From Bolinopsis microptera (lineage: Eukaryota > Ctenophora > Tentaculata > Lobata > Bolinopsidae): a stretch of 64,000 nt of DNA. The notes under the pieces are model-generated. The model was not told where the DNA came from. It worked only from the letters and a program-made list of their open reading frames with translations, and did not search any database. Position numbers and translations under genes: made by a program. Shown one piece after another: positions 1 through 10,100 of this stretch (positions are counted from its first letter, which is position 1; the number at the start of each line of letters is the position of its first letter). The stretch spans positions 22,222,270-22,286,269 of the forward strand of contig NC_087073.1 of NCBI RefSeq assembly GCF_026151205.1, written 5' to 3'.

Positions 1-1355
1 AACCGGTGAAGCCGGTAGAGTTCGATGAACCGTTCAGTGCTGACCCCACAGCTAGGGCAGCTCAGATTGAGAAGATTAACATGGCGTCTAATATTGCAGC
101 TACTGAGAATTTGGTGCCATGCAGGAATTGTTCAAGAAAGTTCCTGCCCACTAGGATTGAATCTCACGAGAAAGTTTGCTGCAATCTGAAGATGGCACCA
201 GCTGCGGCCTTGAAATCCAATTCGGGATATTATGGGCAACGAGTGCATGTTGTTGACGGTCAGCAAGTTGATGCTATCGCCATGAAAAAAGAGAAAACAT
301 TTTCAAGCAACACTATCGAGAAGAAGAAAACAGGTCAATTCAATACCAACATTCCCACGAAACCAGTGAACAACAATGCGACCAACGTTCTACAAAGCAG
401 ATCACATACCACAGCGAACCTGGACCTCTCCAGAGGACCCCTGCAAACTGTTCCCTGCCAGTTCTGCGGCAAAGCCATCAGTCACAATGCTATTAACATC
501 CACATTAAAAAGTGCAGATCTCGGTCAGAACCTCTACCCCAAACTTCAGATTCTTCTGAGTGTACGTACTGCAATAAGAAATACCCCCTTAACGTCATCG
601 CTGTTCACATCAGAAATTGCTCTGCAGCTCCTAAGAAGATTTTTGGTCCAAAGGGTCCCTCCGAGAAAGTTTCCCCAAAGAAGCAAAAACCTCAGTTAAC
701 CCCTCCACAAACTCCTCCTAAGAGGATCGAGCCACTGTCAGGCAATGTTAACAATGTTAAGGGTAATGCTAACAATGTTAAAGGTAACCCATACGCTCGC
801 TACTCTCCCAGACCACCATCTGCAGACAGACTGAGTTCCAGCCTGGACACCAGCCTAGAAGTGGAAGTAGATCTGATACTGGGTGTGGATCCTGGTCTGG
901 TTATGAACTGTATGGTATGCGGTCTGATCGTGCTGAAGAGCAAACTCAACACCCACTACCATAATTACTGCCAGAAAACCACCATGACTCGCTCCATCAC
1001 CATACCACCCTCCACCACCACCAAGGTCCCAAAACCTCCCTACGCTCCAAAACAAGAACTTGTCGCCTGTGATATTTGTAACCGTAGCTTCAGAGCTGAT
1101 GTAATTGAGGAGCATGAGATGCGGTGTGCTATCAAGAATCAAGATGAGCTAAATAAGTCGATCACTGTTCCAGATATAAGTCGGGCTCCGAATAACGATG
1201 CAGAGGGGGGTAACTCCTTCACTACCAACGGTTTGAGCTCACCAACTCAAGTCATCGGTAAATTCGTAACGGGGAAGTTTGTACCCTGTATTAACTGCAA
1301 TAAATCGTTTACAGTCCGGTCTCTGGTTATTCATCAAAAACAGTGTATGAAATGA
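1..1355 (+). CDS. C2HC-type zinc finger protein (ZC2HC1-like), 5'-partial
   Basis: The reading frame is open to the left window edge and ends at a TGA at 1353-1355, giving at least 449 residues, so the true start lies outside the window. Five short zinc-binding motifs of the form C-x2-C-x(11-12)-H-x(3-5)-C recur along the protein: near residues 38-59, 149-170, 186-207, 353-375 and 427-447. Typical cores are LVPCRNCSRKFLP and FVPCINCNKSF. This is the zf-C2HC_2 pattern of the ZC2HC1A/B/C family, whose molecular role is poorly known. The linkers are Pro-, Ser- and Lys-rich and look disordered; residues near 240-260 contain two near-identical NNVKGN units. No intron is needed within the visible part. 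Family assignment is fairly sure; orthology to a specific ZC2HC1 member is not. Confidence 0.75.
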   Translation, partial: PVKPVEFDEPFSADPTARAAQIEKINMASNIAATENLVPCRNCSRKFLPTRIESHEKVCCNLKMAPAAALKSNSGYYGQRVHVVDGQQVDAIAMKKEKTFSSNTIEKKKTGQFNTNIPTKPVNNNATNVLQSRSHTTANLDLSRGPLQTVPCQFCGKAISHNAINIHIKKCRSRSEPLPQTSDSSECTYCNKKYPLNVIAVHIRNCSAAPKKIFGPKGPSEKVSPKKQKPQLTPPQTPPKRIEPLSGNVNNVKGNANNVKGNPYARYSPRPPSADRLSSSLDTSLEVEVDLILGVDPGLVMNCMVCGLIVLKSKLNTHYHNYCQKTTMTRSITIPPSTTTKVPKPPYAPKQELVACDICNRSFRADVIEEHEMRCAIKNQDELNKSITVPDISRAPNNDAEGGNSFTTNGLSSPTQVIGKFVTGKFVPCINCNKSFTVRSLVIHQKQCMK

Positions 1356-2212
1356 AATTTTGTAATTTTTAAAGTTGATAAAGTAAGAATGATGTACGTC
1401 AATAACAATAGAAATTACATGTGATGTGTCTTGTCGCCGCTTTCTCCTGCCTTTTCCTTGCTATGCAATCTACTCGAAACTTCCAAAATTAATTGTTGTA
1501 ATTTTGGTTAAATTCAACTCTCTTATATTTTAAGTAGATGATTTCTATTGTAGCGAAAATATTTTTTGTGATGTATTATAACTTGTAAATATAAACCCAT
1601 TCAACAAATTGAATAGTTATAAAAGTTGAATCTATTGTCACTCGCTTTCAACCAAATGTCAACTTCAAACTATTAACTAATATCCTGCTTGTTCATTTCA
1701 TCTGAATCATTCTCCGTTAATAGTGTAAGTGGTCTCTGTAAATAGCGATTCAACTCCACACAAGGATTCATTATAAACTCTTGAAAGGTTATTTATTAGT
1801 GCATTATATACGGGAAGGATCAATCGGTCACAGTAAATAGTAGTAAAGTACGTAGCGCGCATCTCATTATTTGTGATAAAACTTTTCATTTTACGCAATG
1901 TGTGTAGCGGAATTGCGCTGCGCTCGATCATAGCTAAACTTGATTCATTTCAAAACAAGGCCGTTTTTAATACAACTCTATCAGATCGGAGTTTATAAAG
2001 GCTCGTATGAGACACTAATGACAATTTTGAGAGATTGGACGGACTTTTTGCAAACCAAAAATGGAAGCAACTCACGGTATCACTCTCAGAAGAGACATGT
2101 TTCATCATTTACCGGAATTGCAACCAAATATACACAATAAGGTTTGGTACTTTATCCGTACATCCCCTTTAATAGCTACAAAAAATTGTCTATAAAATTT
2201 ACATAAACAAAC
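1356..2212. other. Intergenic, AT-rich, no gene recognised
   Basis: This is the 3' flank of the zinc-finger gene. Short open frames occur on both strands (for example 1707-1931 minus and 1940-2140 plus), but they show no recognisable domain, splice context or compositional sign of coding. Confidence 0.5.
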
Positions 2213-3190
2213 TTAAGAGACCTCAAAGCTCGTCTTCTGAGGAATGAGATTGAAGGATACGTCAACCAGTCCAAGGTGCTGGGCTTTTTGTCTTCCTCTG
2301 ATTCCCCTGAGTGCTATGAGTGTGCTTCGTAGCAGATCAAACCTGAATCGTGTTCTGATGTGATTTTTGACCTGGCTCTTAGCTTCTTTATTGTGGTCAG
2401 CTATCCTTTCAGAAATACGATCTACAAACACAGTGCAGAGTGGGCCCATACCTCCGGATGTTGTAAAAACTAGTGGGACAAAGGACCCTTTCTCTGACTG
2501 AAGTACTCTCTCCTCATATAGATCTTTCTTCTCTTTCTCATGCGCACTGTAGATTTTATCTAGTGGCTTAAATGTATTGGAGTCGCAATTAGGATGAGTG
2601 ACCCTGATGTCAAAGAATGTTCTTTCGAATGGTGCATACAGTCCAACAGCTGCTACGTCCAGACGGGCTTCATCCTGGGTGTTGGTCTTCCTGGAGAATG
2701 AAGTTGGTTGGACAGGTAAGAGTGCAGGTTCTATCCTTACATCCTTATACTTTGCTTCTTGAAGGAAGAAAGCTGCAGTGTCTCTAATGGCATTGTGGCG
2801 CATGTAAACGTATCCACCTAATTTACAATCAAGGGAGTGGTAGACACTGTTTGCATGTCCGCAAGCACAATTAGAGGGCACTCCTTGGATCTTCCATCCA
2901 TAGCGTAGGCGTATGCTGTCTTGGAACTCTTGCTTGTTTAGAACATAGTTGAGGTCCTTTAGAGGTAATGCTGAAAGCCATGTTGATGCTCCCTTCTCTC
3001 TTGCTTGGTTTAAGTGGTTCTTAAGAAGATGATCTGACCCATTATAAAGTATCTTGAACCTTTGTGATAGAAACTCATCTTTCTGTTTTCTCAGTTCTTC
3101 TTTCTTTTCTTTCATCTTGCCAATATCCAGCTTGGTGATATCCTGGTCTTGTTGGTTGATTAAACTCACAAGATCTTTAGTGAGTGCCAC
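2213..3190 (-). mobile_element. C-terminal fragment of a non-LTR retrotransposon polyprotein (endonuclease-like end)
   Basis: An uninterrupted 325-codon frame encodes the end of a LINE-type polyprotein. Near residue 105 there is a zinc-knuckle-like segment (CACGHANSVYHSLDC), followed by the RHNAIRD and RIEPALLPV blocks. After these come EARLDVAA and RTFFDIRVTHP, which resemble the D...D-x-(K/R) core of a PD-(D/E)XK restriction-like endonuclease found at the end of many invertebrate reverse-transcriptase ORFs. The frame begins with a non-ATG codon and has no reverse-transcriptase domain upstream in this orientation, so it is a 5'-truncated or broken copy. The lack of stop codons suggests a fairly young insertion. 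The exact clade is not determined. Confidence 0.65.
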
Positions 3191-3224
3191 TGAGAATGCA
3201 TATTCACGATTTCAAACCAAAAAT

Positions 3225-3795
3225 TGAATAATTATATTGTCCCATTCTCTGTCCCATTTTCAGTTTTTGAAGCTGAAATTTCCAGGGCTGAAATTTTACA
3301 GTTTTGGCCGAATTACTGACCCGCAACCAATTAGTCAGTCAACTATAGATGCCAAATGACACGATTGAGGTGCTAGAAGTTTGATTTGGGTCGGAGGAAG
3401 CTCACAGCAGAAATCTTTACAAAACGAAAAGTTGTATTTTCAAAACTCTGTCCCATTTTCAGATATGAAAATTTCTGAACACACATTTGACAGATTGGAT
3501 GAAATTTTTGCCCACAAACCAATTAGTCAGTTAATTGATGATGGTTTGGAACCAAATTGGGGTACTGGAAGTTAAAATCTCGAAAAAATTGGAAAATCAT
3601 ACTGTCCCATACTCTGTCCCATTTTCAGTTTTTGAAGCTGAAATTTCCAGGGCTGAAATTTTACAGTTTTGGCCGAATTTCTGACCCGCAACGAATTAGT
3701 CAGTCAACTATAGATGCCAAATGACACGATTGAGATGCTAGAAGTTTGATTTGGGTCGGAGGAAGCTCACAGCAGAAAACTTAACAAAACGAAAA
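3225..3795. repeat. Direct repeat pair, about 190 bp each
   Basis: Positions about 3225-3420 recur almost unchanged at about 3605-3795. Both contain the same run from CTGTCCCATTTTCAGTTTTT through GGTCGGAGGAAGCTCACAGC. Between them lies a diverged third stretch that repeats CTCTGTCCCATTTTCAG and CCAATTAGTCAGT, so the array looks like 2.5 units of a roughly 370-bp tandem repeat. It lies beside the 5'-broken end of the LINE fragment. Confidence 0.8.
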
Positions 3796-3826
3796 TTCAT
3801 TTTCAAATATAAACATTTCTGAGCAT

Positions 3827-3862
3827 GTCAGGTGTGAGTGACTTATGTCACTCACACCTGAC
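3827..3862. repeat. Perfect 16-bp inverted repeat with 4-nt loop
   Basis: GTCAGGTGTGAGTGAC is followed by TTAT and then its exact reverse complement GTCACTCACACCTGAC. The DNA can form a strong hairpin. No flanking element boundary is evident. Confidence 0.85.
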
Positions 3863-4054
3863 ACCAACTTCATTTTAAACATTTAGTCATTATCTAGCTA
3901 CAGGCTATAAGTTTCCTTCTATTCTGATGATTTTCCGTTTGTAAGTATATTGGAGTCGGGATTGTAAGACCGAGTTGAGGAATGCTGGTAGTTATTTTAC
4001 TTAACCGTTGCCCTCCGCGGAGAGGAATGGTTGGAGAGGGTCCTTATTTTGGAA

Positions 4055-4345
4055 ATTCTTAGATGTTTACCTGAGGACCCCAGGCTATTATGTTCATTAA
4101 CATAAAGATTTGGCGGAATGACAGGCTGAGCGCGGCCCAGTAACTTAGATGTTAGAGCATATAAGAGAAAATTTACTCCAGTTCATACTGATACAGAGAT
4201 ATATACTGCAACAACAAATGATGAAGATGAGAATGAAGGCAGGGAAGCCCTTGTATCACGTGGTGACCCCCACGGTGACCCCCACGGTCGCTACAGGGGG
4301 AGCCGCGCACTTCGTGCGCGGCGGGTCTTACAACGTATGACAAGG
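4055..4345. repeat. Dispersed palindrome-containing repeat (copy 1)
   Basis: Two modules also found near 55-56 kb occur here. One is CTGAGGACCCCAGGCTATTA through GGCTGAGCGCGGCCCAGTAA (about 4070-4143). The other starts GTATCACGTGGTGACCCCCA, continues into GGGGGAGCCGCGCAC, and ends in a hairpin (GCCGCGCAC-TTC-GTGCGCGGC) followed by TACAACGTATGACAA (about 4252-4342). The recurrence shows this is a mobile or formerly mobile repeat. No coding capacity is seen. Confidence 0.7.
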
Positions 4346-4781
4346 AAGCCCTATACTAGAGAGTAGAGGCTAAAAGTGGATACACGTTGGATATTGCAAC
4401 CGATATTATCGGGCGGATCGGCGATAATTTGTGAAAAATTCATTATCAATTATCGGTTCACGGTTATAGGCGATAATTTTCAACCGATAAACCGATAATA
4501 TTAATATCAAAATCTTTTCTTCAAAAATTATTTCCAAAAAGTTCGAAATACCGTAAAATCACCGGTCAAATTTAGCGTTATTGGACCTCTGGTCCAACGA
4601 TGATGGCGATGCTTAATCAGCTTCTCAACGGATTCCGCTAGCAAAAGAGTTATTTTCACTGTTAACCAAGTCATGGACTCGTCCCCATCACGAAAGGACA
4701 CGTAGACTAAAGAGATCGCTCTCTTCATGGCTACTCCTGGCAAGAAGAAGACTACTGCGATAAGCGAGCTGCATATCTACC

Positions 4782-4971
4782 ATACCACCTACTTCCGTGG
4801 AGGCCGAGAGGACATTTAGCGCCAGTGGGCTTTTCCTCACAAAACTAAGATGTAGGCTCTCGGACAAGTTTTTAGAATTAGATATGTTGATATTCCTAAA
4901 ATTCTATTTCGCCAATAAAACTTTTAAGTCAAGTTACTTGTTTTTCTTTAAACATCTGTAAATTGTAATTT
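4782..4971 (+). pseudogene. hAT transposase dimerisation-domain fragment
   Basis: About 62 in-frame codons contain SVEAERTFSASGLFLTKL and LSDKFLELDMLIFL, the conserved end of hAT transposases. No N-terminal BED finger or catalytic region remains upstream within the element, so this is a relic. Confidence 0.7.
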
Positions 4972-5073
4972 GCACGCACTTTAATTGATATTATTTGATT
5001 GCTTTCTAAATAAATTTACGAAGCCGTTGTGGGATTTCAAATTACGTGTTTAGAACTCGAGTAACACTAACAG

Positions 5074-5247
5074 TAAGGGGTCGTTCACATCATTTTTTGG
5101 AACATTTTTACCCCCCCCCCCCCCCCCCCCATCCCCCTCCGTAATCAGTTTTACACATAGCTATTGTGTCAAAATTACACTAGCGTAATCATTCGGAAAC
5201 CCCCCCCCCCCCCCCAGCTGATTACGTAATATGTGAACGACCCCTAA
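5074..5247. mobile_element. MITE with GGGGTCGTTCACAT terminal repeats, nested in the hAT remnant
   Basis: GGGGTCGTTCACAT at 5077-5090 is mirrored exactly by ATGTGAACGACCCC at 5231-5244. Both are flanked by TAA, a 3-bp duplication of the TWA type used by PIF/Harbinger transposons. The element is about 170 bp and includes C runs of 20 (5111-5130) and 16 (5200-5215). It has no coding capacity. Its position inside the hAT copy dates it as the younger insertion. Confidence 0.75.
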
Positions 5248-5444
5248 CTCAGGAATCATCATTCACAAAGGTGATCAAGGTGTAATTGATTATATCAGTC
5301 ATAAAAATTAACTAAAACCTAGCTCATTGTAAATGTAAATTGTTCTGGCCAAATTTTATCGCCGATAATTTCAAAATTGTTATCGGTTATCGGCGATAAA
5401 AATTATTATGTATTAGACCGATAATGCAAACCCTAGTTGGATAC

Positions 5445-6830
5445 CTCTTCAGTCTTCACTCCTATCTAATCACAACGGCCGGCGCGCGCTAATTCGCTTA
5501 GATAAGAAGATGTAGACACAATGATGTTGAGTATATGATATAATCCTCAGATTTTCCGGAAATACACTATACTATGAGGAAGTGTCCCCACGGCCTCACA
5601 GGCAAACGTAAGTAATGATCATACCAGCACCCTACCAGAAACCGATTTTACACAAATTTCGGTCCCAAATACTACTTGGGTTGCGAGGATAGCATATCTG
5701 AAAATTTCCTACCGTTAGGGGGGGGGGGGGGGGGCACATAACTCATCAGGTGGACGGCAAATTTACTTTTCACCATCGCAAGGGTACACATAATATTAGA
5801 CACGGTCATTTCGCCCAATTCTCGTGGTTATTTCTCGGCCGAGTGAAATAGTATGGGCCTCCTCTAGAGCGGTACAAGGTATCGTGAGAGAAAGAATGCA
5901 GCTGACTAATGATTGATGATCATTTGGGACAGTAATTGATAATTATCTTGTACTGTTTTAAAAGGCGGTAGAAATTGAATATCATGTACACGCGCTCATA
6001 TGCGCGCAAGTTTCTATAAGGAAGCATGGCGTGTTTGCTAGTTTCAGTAGATGTCTTGGCAGAATGGATTCACTTAGAGACCGAATGATCGAATGGGTTG
6101 TGGGACCAATTACTAATTAGATTTCATTGCCAGAGGGAATAACCAACTTCATACATGTTTGTCACGTTCTTCCAGAAACCCCAGAAACTCCTCAATTATA
6201 ATAGAAAGAAAATATTTATTTCCAATTTAAATAGTACAAAATAAAATGAGTCGTTTTAACACTTCATTTTAAAATAAATTCTGGGCAAATCCCCTTATAA
6301 GTGTAAACGGGTAGAAATTTCGGCAGTAACATTTTCGTTTAAAATATAGAAATTTTTTGAAGTATTAAACATTAAACGGTCAGTTTTCAAGCTTAAAACG
6401 GTCAAACTACCTTCCTCGTAAAGTTTAAACTAACATAATGATAATAAACGTGTCGTGCATTCTCCCGAAAACAAGCTGAACGGTATAAAATAGCATGAAA
6501 TATAGATTTCCTCTGGTTGGAATCGAATTAATATCCTAAAATCCTAAAAGTACCAAACCTTAACCCCAAAAGTTGACAAACCCATCAAATCGAACCTCGA
6601 GTAAGCCACGAAAACCTAATAAAATTTATATAATGAAACTTCAACGTCAAATAACTTTTGAAATTGAATAAAACTTGTCTCATAATTAATCGGCAGCGTG
6701 TCATACAATAAAAGAAGTTAAACATCAAACTCATACCTTAATGAATATAATTAGAAAGTTATCGTACACATAGCTAAAATAAATACCTAAATTCTAAACT
6801 ATTTGCACTGGTTGGTCTGTCATAACGTTG
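5445..6830. other. Intergenic, no gene recognised
   Basis: AT-rich sequence with a 17-base G run at 5718-5734. No coding frame longer than noise and no transposon termini were identified. Confidence 0.45.
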
Positions 6831-6833
6831 CGA

Positions 6834-6898
6834 TGACGTCATATCGTTGCGATGACGTCATATCGTTACGATGACGTCATAACGTTATGATGACGTCG
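6834..6898. promoter_or_regulatory. Array of four CRE-like sites at 19-bp spacing
   Basis: TGACGTCA occurs at 6834, 6853 and 6872, and TGACGTCG at 6891, with an exact 19-bp period and intervening TATCGTTRCGA-type spacers. TGACGTCA is the palindromic CREB/ATF binding site. The array lies about 220 bp beyond the lamin stop codon, on its 3' side. It may be a regulatory element or simply a short tandem repeat. Confidence 0.5.
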
Positions 6899-7120
6899 TA
6901 TTGATGTCATGATGTCAAAACATGCAACGAATCATGATACAGTCGTTACAACACACACACACGGCAAACAACTGATAAAAGGTTAAGGGATACATCGCAT
7001 ATAACTTTATAAGTTCATAATCATTGGTAAAATAAAATATTGGTATGATATAATAGCTATAATATTTACATGACACGGAGCCCCTATAATGACGTAACCA
7101 CGCCACACACGGTCACGTGT

Positions 7121-10100
7121 TCACATGAGTGAGCAGGCTCGCTGATCTCCTTCTTCCAAATACTCGGTGCTGGTCTCTGCTTTGGCTTTGTAGGTACTGA
7201 CCACATCCCCGTCTGAGTTCTTCAGGACGATCTGCACGTCCATGGTGTTGGACCAGGCGTCTAGTTTTTTGAATACCAAGTTGAGTGGGGGGTTGTGCGT
7301 AGCTCCAGCCCCAGCGCTGTACACCTTGGTAAGGAAGGGTGGGGTTAGTTGGAGTGTAATAATGTGGCATTACATCAGACTATCAGTGGTCTAAGTTTCA
7401 TCACGGTTATTGGTTGAATTAGGGCACTATCTTAGCGATAAAAGGTACATGGTTTACATGTGATGACAACAGAGAATACAATGACTGCTGAGTGTTGGGG
7501 GCGCTGCTGATTACTCCAGTCAGTCCAATCATACACGCAACAGTTAGCACACATCTTCTAGAACCGTTTAAACTCTAAATTTTTCCTGGTATAGCGGCAG
7601 AAACCCAACAAGTCATCCATGGAGAGTAATACAACGCGCGAAATTATGCAACATAGAGCTGTCACTGCATAGCAATACCGTACATTCGGCAATTACTAAA
7701 CTTCCAAATACGGTTTCGTGAACTATTGAGGATCGCTAACGGACTAATAGTTACCTTGAGGGTTTGATCGGGGCCAATGACTGCTTTAGCGGGGAACTTA
7801 TACTCCAGAGTCTCCTCAGCAGATACCTTGGAGATAGTCCACCCTTTCATTATCTGATCCTTCTCCGTCATGTTGCTTATAGCAACGTAGTCGTGTTCTA
7901 TTGACACCTGGGTGTGGGCTGTTACTTTCATAATTTAGGGTTAAATTATAGACTTATAGACTGTGCTGAAGTCATCGCTATACTGAACGTGACACACGGA
8001 TAACTATACATATTATGTAAGAAGCCAGCATGCTACAAAACGTAGTGGAATGTGTGTAACTTGTAAGTCTTGTAAAATGTAACAATATCGTCATGCAACA
8101 GTGATTAAAATTTCCGCGGCATAATGAATAAATCTCTTGTCCTGCTAATACTTCTATTTCAAGTGACTAGTGGGAGGTAACATTTCTTTGTTAGAAAAGA
8201 ATTGTCCACATTTTCTAGAATTTGAGCGCATACCAATATCTCAATAGTACAGACCAGCGGCCCGACAACTGTTCCCCAGTTTAGACTCACCTCGTCTATA
8301 GAAACATGTGAGTTAGTCTCCGTTGTGAAGCTCTCCTCCATTACTCTCTGTCGTTTCCGGCTGGGAGCATCCGCATCGTTAAACGACAGAGCTGATCTGA
8401 CACGGCCGGACTTGGGTGACGGCGTCAGGTTCAACCTCACCTGGGATAATTGGGGGTTAATTAGGAGTTAATTGGTTAATGACTGGCACGGTAATTCCGT
8501 TAATGGTCATTGTACAACACATCATATCTCTATTTTATGATGACGAGATGTCAGAGTTTAAAGTGTAAGTATAAACCCATTTTAACTAGATGCCATGCTG
8601 CTTAGGAGTTTAGTAATAAAATCTTCGGGTGGAACTATCAATCATTATTAATGAGATAATTACATCATAGCGGCCAAGTTACCACAATAAAATTGCAACC
8701 CCTGGAGTCTGGACTCCATGACGGAGTGGTGTGATACCACTATACTAATTAGTAATTACGGCGCGAAACTGTTTTATGGTTTGCCAAATATTTATTTACC
8801 GAGGAAACTGAGATTTGTATTAAATTAGCGGTTTCAAGTTTCAAATACCATGAAGGACTGTGCTCTGCAGTGCACATCCAATTAGGAGGGACCTAGCCAG
8901 GTGGCCCGGACTATAAATACCGAGTGCTCCATCCCTCTTACATCTTAACCAATTTTAAATGTAATTCTCTTAAAATTAGTGGGGTAAGTAGTACCAAACA
9001 TCAACTGAGAAAAATCAATATTAAGTAAAAACCAACATACCTCTTCTGCTTGAAGGAGTTTTCTGTAAGCTGCAATTTCCATATCTAGAGTAACTTTGAC
9101 ATCCATGAGATCTGAATAATCTTTAAGGAGAGCTTTCATTGCTTTATCTAGCTTGTCTATGTCAGTCTGGGAACAACAGTGTTACATTTGATATCGCAGT
9201 AACATATTTAGTACAGTACGCATTGTATTCGAGTACAGATTATTGAGTGTATAACTTAGAGATATAACGACTGTTGCGGGAAATGTTCATTAACTGATAA
9301 GGGAAATGGTTAACGGTAATACTTAATGTGATGGGGTATAAGTATTTGGGCGGCTTAGTAGATGGACACGGAAGTAATTCTGTGCTAACTGGAGTTTTGA
9401 ACAGACTGTATGAATAACAACACTTTTAATTTCCTAGATATTCAGTGTGAATTTAATTCCTTAATAAGGGCGTCAATTAGGAGCAATATACACACGAAGC
9501 TATGTGTTTAAAAGACTGAGTTAGATAAAGAAAAAAGAGATTAAGTAAGATAAAGAGGAAACTTACCTGATGTTTAGCGTCTTTTTCCCTTGCGTTATCT
9601 TCAGCTTTCTTCAACAGATCCTCCAACATCTTGATTCTCTCTTGGAGTTTCTTCTCCTTTGCCAACATGGCGTCTATCGTGAGTTTCAGCTCCTCAATCT
9701 CTGCCAGGTATTTACGGAACTCGACTGTATGCTCTACCGTTTCCTGAAAAAGTAAGGTGGTTATTTGGGGAATAAGACCGTTACAAAGTAGGGTGTCCAG
9801 CTGGTGTTCGTGATTTCCGTAAAGCTGCTTCTTTAAAAATTACAATGTATCGCTGGGGTGAAATTATTGGAATGTTGTGTTGTAATGAATCTAATAATCT
9901 ACTCAGTTTTAGAGTCAGATATTATTATTATTATTAAGTTGGATGACAAATGTAACATCCCCATGAATCTTAAATGAAATAACTGCTAGCCAGTGTATTG
10001 GTAATTGATTCCAGTACCTTACACACCAGACTACAAGATTAGACAACTAGTAACCCCAGACCACTTAGCTTGTAACCATGGTAATATGAGAAGGTTTACT

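Larger units (their letters stand above)
4376..5444 (+). mobile_element. hAT-type DNA transposon remnant, about 1.05 kb
   Basis: Both ends carry inverted, TTATCGG-rich sequence (4384-4500 and 5340-5436). The right end reads inward as CTAGGGTTTGCATTATCGG, typical of hAT termini. The element is flanked by a 7-of-8 matching duplication (GTGGATAC at 4376-4383, TTGGATAC at 5437-5444), the size expected for hAT. Inside, on the plus strand at about 4782-4971, is a frame reading PPTSVEAERTFSASG and then LRCRLSDKFLELDMLIFLKF. This matches the C-terminal dimerisation block of hAT transposases (P-S-x-x-x-E-R-x-F-S). The rest of the transposase is missing, so it is a deleted, inactive copy. Confidence 0.75.

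Noticed and set aside
1940-2140. A 66-codon plus-strand frame
   Set aside because: No domain, no splice context and ordinary AT-rich composition.
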